Assembly (NCBI GenBank): GCA_001275005.1
Contig: JWZX01001333.1
Location: 1-11,430, forward strand
DNA: 11,430 nt
Direction: 5' to 3'
DNA from: Chrysochromulina tobinii
Lineage: Eukaryota; Haptophyta; Prymnesiales; Chrysochromulinaceae
Numbering within the stretch: position 1 is the first letter of the stretch; every line of letters begins with the position of its first letter. The notes beneath the pieces are model-generated. The model saw only the letters and a list, made by a program, of their open reading frames with translations, did no database searches and was not told the DNA's origin. Positions 1 to 7,000 of this stretch are shown in pieces. Position numbers and translations under genes: made by a program.

Positions 1-824
1 GCGTCGCAGATGCGTCGCATTTGCGCGCAGATGCGACGGTTTCTCGGCGCTCGAGCGACGTTTTTTCGGCGCTCGTGCGACGTCATCTCATGTCATCTGC
101 GGCAAAGTCTTCTCTGACCCCAAAGTCTTCTCTGACCAAGCAAGCTAATTAGTCGACACACACAAGTACCTAAACCAGCGCAACCGAGTACCCCTGTAGC
201 CAACGGGGTAGGAAAGGGTGGGCGGAGAAGGAGAGAGATATGCCCAGAACCGCTAACGCTCACCGAAGCATGCTGCTCATGCTTCCCAACATGAGAGAGC
301 CGCTCGATTGTGAAGCGCGCCTATGGGCCATCCATAGCAGTCTTCATCGCGGCACATCGATCGGCATGTGACCGCTCAGATCACACCAACAGAGGTAAAG
401 CTCGCGACCTGTCACGCTCCACAAGGGAACACAGGCCCGGATGGTTTAGTTGACTTCGACAGCCCTCCGCGGAGTCGTAGGCCCACCGTGGTGCGACTCG
501 CCGAGGCAGAGTGCGGTGGTCCGATCGTAGGAGAAGAGCGGCCGTCCGCTCGACCCAGTGCGGGAATCAAATAGATGCCGAGAGATTTGCTTGGCTCGCT
601 CCTCACCGAAGTGTCGCGAGCGGGCTTCGGCTTTCGCCACCTCGCCCACTCGCGCTCAGGTCAGCCCCAGCTCGGCGCCCCGGCCCAGCCTGCCGCGGTT
701 CTCCGATCCACACGCGCTCCGAGCACACAGGCTCCTCGCGCGTGGGCGGTGCCTCCCGCGGATACAGTACTGCAGCCCGCGCGCTGGTGGGAAAGAGCTA
801 TGCCCCCTCCGCACCACACGCGGG
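1..824. other. Region without a supportable gene; short tandem repeats near the left edge
   Basis: Open frames of up to 287 codons cross this stretch, but none shows a recognisable domain, a targeting signal or consistent third-position bias, and several overlap on both strands. Two short direct repeats lie at the left edge: a 17-18 base unit beginning TCGGCGCTCG at 44-61 and 66-83 (period 22), and a 17-base unit beginning CAAAGTCTTC at 103-119 and 121-137 (period 18). No tRNA or rRNA was found. The right part probably holds the 3' flank of the minus-strand gene that follows. Confidence 0.5.
44..137. repeat. Two adjacent short direct repeats
   Basis: The first unit (TCGGCGCTCG, then A or T, then GCGACGT) occurs at 44-61 and 66-83. 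The second, CAAAGTCTTCTCTGACC, occurs exactly at 103-119 and 121-137. Both are direct pairs. No function is apparent. Confidence 0.7.
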
Positions 825-884
825 TCAGGGGACGCCGTAGTGGAAACCGCCGAGGGGCTCCGCCTTGCTGTAGTCGAGCAGCTC
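825..884 (-). other. Possible short terminal exon of the minus-strand gene (19 codons plus stop)
   Basis: On the minus strand a long pyrimidine tract (complement of 891-922) is followed by CCGGCAG, and then by a 60-base stretch that reads ELLDYSKAEPLGGFHYGVP and TGA. In that frame 18 of 19 codons end in G or C and the composition is protein-like. The first bases form a CAGGAG (NAGNAG) acceptor. A consensus donor GTGAGT lies on the minus strand at 1002-997, giving an intron of 118 bases, close to the 100-base intron of the neighbouring ceramidase. The problem is the junction. The frame of the upstream protein stops with TGA at 1031-1029, just before the donor, so joining it to this exon needs an alternative donor, another exon, or a spliced 3' untranslated region. 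Confidence 0.4.
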
Positions 885-1002
885 CTGCCGGGGACAGGCA
901 GGGAGGGGAGGGGAGGGGAGGGAATTGAGCCTGGTGCCTGGTTGAGCTTGACCGAGGTGTTCGTGTGGTCAGAAGGCCCGCGCACAATCAGCCCTGACTC
1001 AC
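885..1002 (-). other. Candidate spliceosomal intron with a C-rich (G-quadruplex-complement) polypyrimidine tract
   Basis: Donor GTGAGT (minus strand, 1002-997), a CTGAC branch-site-like string near 973-969, a pyrimidine tract at 922-891 and acceptor CAG (887-885) occur in the right order for an intron. On the plus strand 901-922 is an uninterrupted run of G tracts (G3, three G4, G3, separated by single A), so the opposite strand could fold as a G-quadruplex. Donor choice is uncertain: a GC donor two bases upstream (1004) would keep the frame of the main exon. Confidence 0.45.
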
Positions 1003-1028
1003 GCTCCCCGAAGGGCAGTGCCGGACTC

Positions 1029-2234
1029 TCATGCCTCGCGGGCCAGGCCCGGTCGTGCCGCCAGTTGCCGCTGCGTGTGAGACTGCGCGCCCTTCGACCT
1101 CTTCCTAGGTGGCCTCTTCTTCTTGATGCCGCCGATGAGACCGCCTCTCTCTCTCTCGCTTCCCGCCGCTGCCTCTCTCTTGTCGCTGCCTGCTCCGCTC
1201 TCTCTCTCGTCTCCCTCTCTGCACTCTCTCGAGTCGCTGCTCCCCTCGGCTCTCTCCTCATGCTCCATGCTGCTGCTTCCCCCTTCGTCTCTCGGACGTC
1301 CCTCGTCATGCTGTACCGGATCACTGTGTACTCCTTCGACACTGCTCGCTGCCACACGCTCCGCATGCGCCGCGCCTGCCGACACATCATGCGCGCCATG
1401 CACACTGGCTACACCGAGTGACTCTTTCATCGCAGCCTCCGGCTGCTGTTGCTGCTCGCTCGTCTCACTCGCACGCTCGCTCGCTGACGCGGCCTCCTCG
1501 ACCATAGGTGCCCGTGCCTCCGCCGTCGTGTCTCCTGCCAGGCCGTCTGCTTGCCCGTCGGTGGCAGGCTCGGTGCCAAAGTCGAGACATGCAATCGTCG
1601 CTGCGAGGCCCCTGACGTCCTCTGCAGAGAAGCGCACGAACCCCGACCGTCGTTCTCGTTGCCGTTCTCGCTGCAGTGCCGGCGGTGCCGGCGGAGAGGA
1701 CGAAGGAGGCGGAGCTGGTGACGCCGAGACCTGTTCCTGTGCGGCGCAATTCGATTGCGCCGGTGCTGGCGAGGCATGCGCGGACAGGGCCCCAGGACTC
1801 CCGAGCGGTGAAATGCTCATCGCCCTTTCGCTGCCGCTGCGCGCGGCGTCATCCTTCGCCTCTTCGAGCTCGTCGTCCTCCTTCTCCTCGTCGCCCTTCT
1901 CCTCCTCCTCTGATGCTCCCGGCGTCCCATCGACAGTTGAGCGCTTGTCATCGACAGTTGAGCGCTTGTCGTATGCAGGATCAGAGCCGAAATCGAGGTG
2001 CGCAACTGTCTCTGCAAGGGCCCTGATATCCTCGGCAGTAAGCCGCTGTGACCGCCGTGCCTCGCGCTGCGGCGCCGGTGGTATCAGCGGAGAGGACAGG
2101 GTGGGCGAGGCCTGCTTGCTTGCTTGCTTGCTTGCTTCTCTGTGTCTCGTTTCACTGTTAACAAGTACTGTAAGCCTATAGGAAATTCCTACAAAGATAC
2201 AGCGTCCGAGTCCCGCGATGACCTCGAGTCCCAT
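1029..2234 (-). CDS. Novel acidic, low-complexity protein with two AEDxRxLA/LDFG repeats and a C-terminal NLS-like cluster
   Basis: I do not recognise the family. From the first in-frame ATG (2234) the product is 401 residues; the open frame extends to a GTG at 2282. It has two copies of a module: a Pro-rich lead with QRE, then R-[LF]-[ST]-AED-[IV]-R-x-LA, then LDFG-x-x-PA, with cores at residues 64-87 and 201-224. Codon comparison of the cores shows at least eight synonymous differences, and the replacements are mostly conservative (V/I, S/T, F/L, G/A), so this strand and frame look selected. Between and after the copies lie an acidic run (109-126), Ser/Pro-rich linkers and a Q4 run. Residues 371-381 (KKKRPPRKRSK) resemble a nuclear localisation signal, which suggests a nuclear protein. 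The first ~40 codons cross an AT-richer stretch with atypical codon use, so the N-terminus is doubtful. The C-terminus may also differ if the downstream intron is used. Confidence 0.65.
   Translation of the reverse strand: MGLEVIAGLGRCIFVGISYRLTVLVNSETRHREASKQASKQASPTLSSPLIPPAPQREARRSQRLTAEDIRALAETVAHLDFGSDPAYDKRSTVDDKRSTVDGTPGASEEEEKGDEEKEDDELEEAKDDAARSGSERAMSISPLGSPGALSAHASPAPAQSNCAAQEQVSASPAPPPSSSPPAPPALQRERQRERRSGFVRFSAEDVRGLAATIACLDFGTEPATDGQADGLAGDTTAEARAPMVEEAASASERASETSEQQQQPEAAMKESLGVASVHGAHDVSAGAAHAERVAASSVEGVHSDPVQHDEGRPRDEGGSSSMEHEERAEGSSDSRECREGDERESGAGSDKREAAAGSERERGGLIGGIKKKRPPRKRSKGAQSHTQRQLAARPGLAREA
1563..1634 (-). repeat. Protein repeat copy B (AEDVR...LDFG)
   Basis: This is the second copy of the 24-residue motif, residues 201-224 of the minus-strand protein. 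It aligns without gaps to the copy at 1974-2045. Eight aligned codons (R, A, D, L, T, A, D, F) differ only at synonymous positions. Confidence 0.75.
1928..1969. repeat. Exact 21-base tandem duplication inside coding sequence
   Basis: The 21-base unit starting CATCGACAGTTG occurs twice head to tail (1928-1948 and 1949-1969). Being a multiple of three it keeps the minus-strand frame and gives the peptide KRSTVD-DKRSTVD, next to repeat copy A. Confidence 0.9.
1974..2045 (-). repeat. Protein repeat copy A (AEDIR...LDFG)
   Basis: This is the first copy of the motif, residues 64-87 of the minus-strand protein, preceded by a Pro-rich QRE segment that is also present before copy B. The core is predicted to form an amphipathic helix ending in LDFG. 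Confidence 0.75.
2114..2137. repeat. (GCTT)6 microsatellite
   Basis: Six perfect copies of GCTT lie here. On the minus strand the tract reads as SKQA repeats near the N-terminus of the acidic protein, and on the plus strand it precedes the ceramidase by about 100 bases. Its length could vary between alleles; a change of one unit would shift the minus-strand frame. Confidence 0.9.
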
Positions 2235-2240
2235 CCACAG
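2138..2240. promoter_or_regulatory. Candidate divergent promoter region with a 13-base palindrome
   Basis: Base composition drops to AT-rich at about 2150-2200, unlike the flanks. The stretch contains TAGGAAATTCCTA (2179-2191), a perfect inverted repeat around one central base, as well as GTTAAC and AGTACT palindromes. The ceramidase ATG (2241) follows 49 bases after the palindrome. The first ATG of the opposite gene is at 2234, so if both starts are right the two 5' leaders overlap here. No TATA box is clear. Confidence 0.35.
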
Positions 2241-3294
2241 ATGCCGCTCTTCGAGGCCTCGCCCTCTGGCGGCGGCGCGCACGTGCTCTCATCGTATGCG
2301 ACTGGCTTCTGGGGTCCGCACGACGCCCTGCACACCTTCTGCGAGGAGTCCTACGCCGTCACTTCGCTCTCCGCCGAGCCGTTTAATGCGTTCGGCTCCT
2401 TTTGCTACACAGCGGTCGGGGTCGTCAATCTCTGGCGCCTGAGCAAGCTCGGGCTGCCGCTCTCGTGGCGAGTCACGTGCGGCTGGTGGTCGCTCGTCAT
2501 CGTTGGCCTTGGCTCCTCGCTCTTCCACACCACAATGCGCTACCACATGGAGCTCCTGGATGAGATTCCGATGCTCGTCCTCTTGTGTTGCGGCTGCCTG
2601 CAGTGCTCGGACATCCATCCGCTGGGTAAGCGGTATCGCTGGAAGGGCATTACTTTGCTCGACCTCATGCTCGTCGGAGGAATGTCTGTCCTGACAGTCG
2701 TGTACCTCATCACACGCATCTTCGGCCTCTTTGTCACCGGTTTCACCGTCGGGACCATCTTCCTGCTCGGGCTCTACATGACGGCCGAGTGGAACCCGGA
2801 CTACGGGTATTTGGGTGGGCGGGCGGCCGTGCGTATCCTACTCGCGCGCGTGGCGTGGGAGCTGTGCGTGAGACGGGCCTCCAACCCGTGGCCTCCAACC
2901 CGTGGCCGCCCCCTTGAGCTTCTCACTCTGCTAGTGCGTTCAAAACCTCCATGCCTGTCGCAGTGAGAACCATCTCTGTGCATCCTACCCCATGGTCTGG
3001 TACTTGCACAACGTGTGGCACATTGGCTCCTGTCTTGCGGCGTCCGACCTCTTCCTTTTCGGATACCTTCACCGGCTCGAGAAGCTGGGCATGCGTGGCA
3101 TCGTCGCGGTCCGTGGCGGCGGCGCCGAGGGCAACGAGGGGCCAGTCAGCAGCGCCAGCCTGACGCCCGGGCGCGTGACGCGCACGCGCGCCGTCAAGGA
3201 GGGCATCGACCCGACTCCGATCCAGCTGCCGCTGCTCCTCTTCTGCCCTGAAGCTGCTGTCGCGTTGGTCAAGTCAGCGAAGATGGACGACTGA
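2241..3294 (+). CDS. ACER: Alkaline ceramidase (CREST-family membrane hydrolase), two exons: 2241-2863 and 2964-3294
   Basis: It would hydrolyse ceramide to a sphingoid base and a fatty acid in ER/Golgi membranes. The spliced product is 317 residues, somewhat longer than the usual ~260-280 because of a C-terminal extension. Start: 2241 is the first in-frame ATG; the frame is open upstream only from a TTG. Family signatures run in order: GFWGP (22-26), CEESY (34-38) with Glu45 ahead of PFN, then GSSLFH with Ser92 and His96, Asp107 in LLDEIP, and HNVWH (His223 and His227) in exon 2. In characterised members the three histidines bind the catalytic zinc, and the Ser and Asp complete the site. Several hydrophobic segments fit the usual seven-helix fold. 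The calcium-site region near CEE seems altered: Thr-Phe precedes Cys where Asp/Glu-Trp is usual, and Ser replaces Asn. The gene diverges from the acidic protein and converges on the 1005-residue gene. Confidence 0.92.
2864..2963 (+). other. Intron of the ceramidase gene (GT-AG, 100 bases, phase 2)
   Basis: The donor is GTGCGTGAG at 2864 and the acceptor is GTCGCAG ending at 2963. Exon 1 ends with CT and exon 2 begins with T, making a Leu codon and giving WEL-ENHLCASYP followed by the HNVWH motif the family requires. Unspliced reading stops at TGA 2964-2966, before the two zinc histidines. The intron contains a 14-base unit (GCCTCCAACCCGTG) tandemly duplicated at 2877-2904. The other plausible donor (2829) does not give the right phase. 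Confidence 0.88.
2877..2904. repeat. 14-base tandem duplication within the intron
   Basis: GCCTCCAACCCGTG is repeated exactly twice. It is intronic, so it has no coding effect. Confidence 0.9.
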
Positions 3295-4027
3295 TGAACA
3301 TGGACACCTCTTCGCACCTCTCGCCACGGTAAATCCTCTCTCCAGTACGTTCCCATGAGGTAGACGACTTTTGTGATTCAGTTCTGTCTTTGGGAGATCG
3401 CGGAGATGGTCTTTGGTGCTGTAATGCCCGGCCGTGAGGCTTTTTCCATGGCTTTTTCTCATTTCTTGGACCTTGGTCCGGTCCCGTCGGGTCGGTCGGG
3501 GAGCACACGCGCGGGTCGGTGCCCAGCCCGGATCGGGCGATCGGAGATCCTTCGGCGAGTCCGCGCGACTTTGCGTGGCGTTGCGGGAGATCGCGATTGA
3601 GATGTTGAGTATTCTGTATCGTGTATGGGAGCATTTGTGATCGTACATCGTTGTGATTTGGACGTGCACCGGCGGTCGGACGCATACACGAGACTAACCG
3701 TGGGGGGGCGTTCGGTTGGTGCGTGCGGTGGCCGTGGGCGGCGCGCTGGGAGGGCGCTGGGAGGGCGCGCTCGAGAGAGCGCAACCCCAACCGGAGACCG
3801 TGTAGGAATACCGCTATCGTCGGGGTGTTTTCCCCCAAGCCCAACCGCGCCAACGCGTCGAACACACATTCACATAGACAGAGACACACCCGGGAAGACT
3901 CTCGGGCACCGACCCCCGGGAGATCCAAGTGCTCACGGGAGTATCGGACCTCGGAGAGATCTCACGGGAGATCCGAGTGCTCGGCGATGCCTCTGCGGAA
4001 TGGTGGGTCAGCTCAAGCGCGTCCCTC
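3295..4027. other. Convergent 3' intergenic region, no gene seen
   Basis: This 733-base stretch lies between the stop codons of the ceramidase (plus) and the 1005-residue gene (minus) and probably holds both 3' untranslated regions. Open frames on both strands lack domains and coding bias. It contains scattered copies of GGGAGATC (about 3393, 3585, 3918, 3966). The last two are part of an 18-base near-identical pair, CGGGAGATCC(A/G)AGTGCTC, at 3917-3934 and 3965-3982. A short palindrome GGACC-TT-GGTCC lies at 3468-3479. No tRNA was recognised. Confidence 0.5.
3917..3982. repeat. 18-base direct repeat pair, spacing 48
   Basis: CGGGAGATCC(A/G)AGTGCTC occurs at 3917-3934 and 3965-3982 with a single mismatch, just beyond the stop of the minus-strand gene. 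It belongs to a looser set of GGGAGATC occurrences in this intergenic stretch. Confidence 0.8.
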
Positions 4028-7000
4028 TCAGCAATCGGAGTAGGGCTCGGCCGCGGGGGCGCCGGCTACGGCGCCGGCTACGGCGCCGGCTGCGGCGCTG
4101 GCTGCGGCACCTGGTCCATCATTCGAGGCTGCGGGCGAGCCCCCATCGCTTGCCGTGGCACCGGATCGCTGTTGCTGCGGCGGCTTTGGCTCGCGCGGCT
4201 GCTGCGGCCAAGAGGGCGCTGGCTCGTGTTGCTGCTCGCGCTGCCTGTGCTGCTCCTGCTCGTGGCGCCGCTGCTGGCTCTGCAGCTGCTGCACCACCTG
4301 CTGCAGCCCTACGAAGGCGTCGGCGAGGGAAGCGACCGTCGCCTCGATCCGGTCGAGTTGCTCCGCCATCTCATTCATACTGCGTCCGTCGCTCGCCGTG
4401 GCCGGCGGCACCGCCGACGCCCCTCGCGCCGGTCCGCTGTGGGGAAATGGTCCGCCGGCCCCGACGGCCCCATCGCCACCTGCCCCCCTGGTCGCCGTCT
4501 CGGGCGCGACGCCTTGCGCCTCGCCCTCGCCCGGCGCGTCGCGTCGCTCGTGCAACTCCTTGAGGGCGGCACTCGCCTTCGCTTTCGCCTTCTTCGCGCG
4601 CCGCTCGAATGCAGCACGGGTCTGCTCGGCGCGCTCCTTGATCATCGAGGTGGTCTGCTCCATAGTAGGGATGCTCTCGAAGACAGCTCGGGTCTGCTCG
4701 GCGCGCTCCTTGATCATCGAGGTGGTCTGCTCCATAGTAGGGAGGCTCGTCCCTATCTCCTCTAGGCGCACCTGCAGCCCCGCCTGCAGGCTTCCCATCG
4801 AGGGGAGCGTCGGCATGTGCTTGGGCATATTGATTGCGCCCTCCATCGCCTCCTCCATCGAAGGCAGCTTCTTATGCAGCGCCGCGACCGCCGCGACCGA
4901 GGGGAGCGGGATCTCCGACATCGAGGGCAGCGCGATCTCCGACGCGATCTCCGACGCGATCTCCGACGAGCCAGGAGCGAGCACTTGCAGCTCCCAGAGT
5001 GCCATATCACCCGCAAGACCGACTGAGAGCGACGGGAATGCGCTGTGCGCGTGTGCGAGCGCGTACGGCAGCAGCACCGCCGCCACCGACCACCACGAAA
5101 CTACCCACGACGGGCCGCAGTCGAAGGCCGCATAGCAGACGAGCAGTAGCGATGCCGACGCGCCGATCAAGATGCGCGCCGGCGCGAGGAGGAGCGCGGG
5201 TGCCGCGCGCGGCGCCACGGCGCTCGCGGCCGCCTCCGGGAGCGCGTCGACGCCGTCCGTGGCCGGCAACGCAGCCGCCGACGCACCGCCGTCCTCGCCT
5301 GCGCCGGCCGGCGAGCCGCTGCCAGCGACCACGCCAGCGCCGACGGCGCAACCGGCGCCGCCGATGGCGCCGGCGCTGGCGGCGTAGGCGCTGATCCCCT
5401 TGAGCTCCCCCTTGAGCTCCCCCTTGAGCTCCCCCTTGAGCTCCCAGAGCGCCATGTCACCCGCGAGCCCCCGCGAGGTCGAAGGGAAGGCCCGGTGGCC
5501 CCACGACATAGTGTACGGGAGCACGAGCACAGCGAGCACGCACCAGGTGAGCGAGGAGGCGGCACCATTCGAGCATGAGCCGTAAGCGACCAGAAGACCG
5601 AGCGCCGCGATCACGCCACCTCCTGCTAGCCGCCAGTTGGCGTCCGAAGAGAGTACGAGCGCTGTCTCGAGCAGCGCGCGCCACGCGCCCACGAGCACGC
5701 GCATCAGCCCGCCGACGAGCGAGCGCGCCACGTCGGGAGCGAGTTCGAGCGCGAAGCCGAGCACCTCGAGCACGCGCACCCACACGCTCGATGCCACACT
5801 CACCGCGCTCGCCGCGCCGTGCGTGCCGTGCGCGTCGAAGCCGGCCCCGGAGCCAGCGGCGCCCTGTGCAGCATGGGCGGCAGCATGGGCGGCGGCATGG
5901 GCGGCAGCATGGGCGGCGGCATGGGCGATGGTCGCGTCAGCGTTCGGTGCGAAGGCCACGGCGGCGCTCGCGGCGGCGGCGCTCGAGGCGGGCCCAGCGT
6001 TGGCTGAGGATGGCACGGCCGCGGAGGCGGGGCCGCCGGCCGCCATCGACGAGGATGAGAATGAGGACGCGGCCGTCACATCGCCAGCAACGCCGTCCGG
6101 GCGAGCCGTAGGCGACTCGCGCTGAGAGGTGTCGTCCTTGCTCTTTGAATGACAAATAGGCGACTCGCGCCCACCCGCCGGCGACGCGTAGACGGAGGTG
6201 GCGCCGGCGCCGGCGCTGAGCTGCCCCACACTGCTCTCACGCGGCAGCTGCCCGGCAGGGCGCGACAAGTCGGCCACCCGCGCCGCCTCGAGCACCCGCG
6301 CCGTCTCGAGCTCCCGCGCCGCCTCGAGCACCCGCGCCGAGAGCATCTCGAGCGTTGCGTCGGCAAGCTTGAGCGCCGAGCGCGTGCGCTGCTCCTCGTA
6401 CGAGTGCTCGCCAAAGGGCTCGTTCGGGCGCGTGAGCATGCAGTCGCGGCAGCAGCGCCTCGTGTCGTGAAGGCAGCACAGATAAAACTCCGATGGCTGC
6501 TTGTACGCGCCGCACGACTGGCACAGGTGAAGCACCCGGTTGGATCGGCGCGGGTCGCGTGCGTCGCGCGGCCGCTGCGCCGTCTCGAGCTTGCACGCCT
6601 TTGCAACCGGCAGCAGCGCATCGCTGGCCGCGGCCTCGGCCGCAGCATCCGCGGCGAGCGCCTCCCTCGTCGTCGGCGTCGCTGCCGACGACGCCGCCAA
6701 GCGAACGGGTGGGAAGCTGAGCTGCGACTGGTGGTAGACGATCTCTGGCGGTAGGATGAGGCCATCCTTGGGCAAGTCTATTGAGCGGAGCGACTGGTCG
6801 AAGAAGCGCGCGCAGAGCACGATGAGCGGGATCGCGTACTGCGGCTCGAGCAGCGGCACGTCCAACTCTGTCCAGCCGCACGAGTTCTTGCAAAACTCGG
6901 CGAGCTCGTCGAGGCTCACTTGGATGAGGTTTTTCCTGGCCGTTTCCTCCGGGAGCTTGGCGTGCGCGCGCCGCAGCGCCGCGAGGTCGCACTTCCATCT

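Noticed and set aside
432-530. tRNA-like A-box string (TGGTTTAGTTG)
   Set aside because: No matching acceptor stem and no good B-box at normal spacing; no cloverleaf could be drawn.
558-1421. 287-codon plus-strand open frame
   Set aside because: No domain or signal. It runs antisense to the acidic protein gene and the candidate 3' exon, and its composition follows the GC-rich background.
1123-2181. 352-codon plus-strand frame rich in Ser and Leu
   Set aside because: It is the mirror of the acidic protein. In the two repeats the synonymous differences fall at third positions of the minus-strand frame.
2124-2240. N-terminal extension of the ceramidase by 39 residues
   Set aside because: It would need a TTG start inside the GCTT microsatellite. 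2241 is the first in-frame ATG and gives a normal N-terminus.
2829-2834. Alternative ceramidase donor GTGCGT at 2829
   Set aside because: With the acceptor at 2963 it gives the wrong reading frame for the HNVWH exon. The donor at 2864 gives the right phase.
3269-3928. 219-codon minus-strand frame in the convergent region
   Set aside because: No coding bias or domain; it overlaps the end of the ceramidase gene.
4155-5135. 326-codon plus-strand frame, Cys/Ser-rich
   Set aside because: It is antisense to the 1005-residue gene; its apparent repeats are the mirror of the TMEQTTSMIKER and SEIA repeats.
5867-5929. CRISPR-like or other spacer array
   Set aside because: The units are contiguous 12-base coding repeats without spacers, in an apparently eukaryotic gene.
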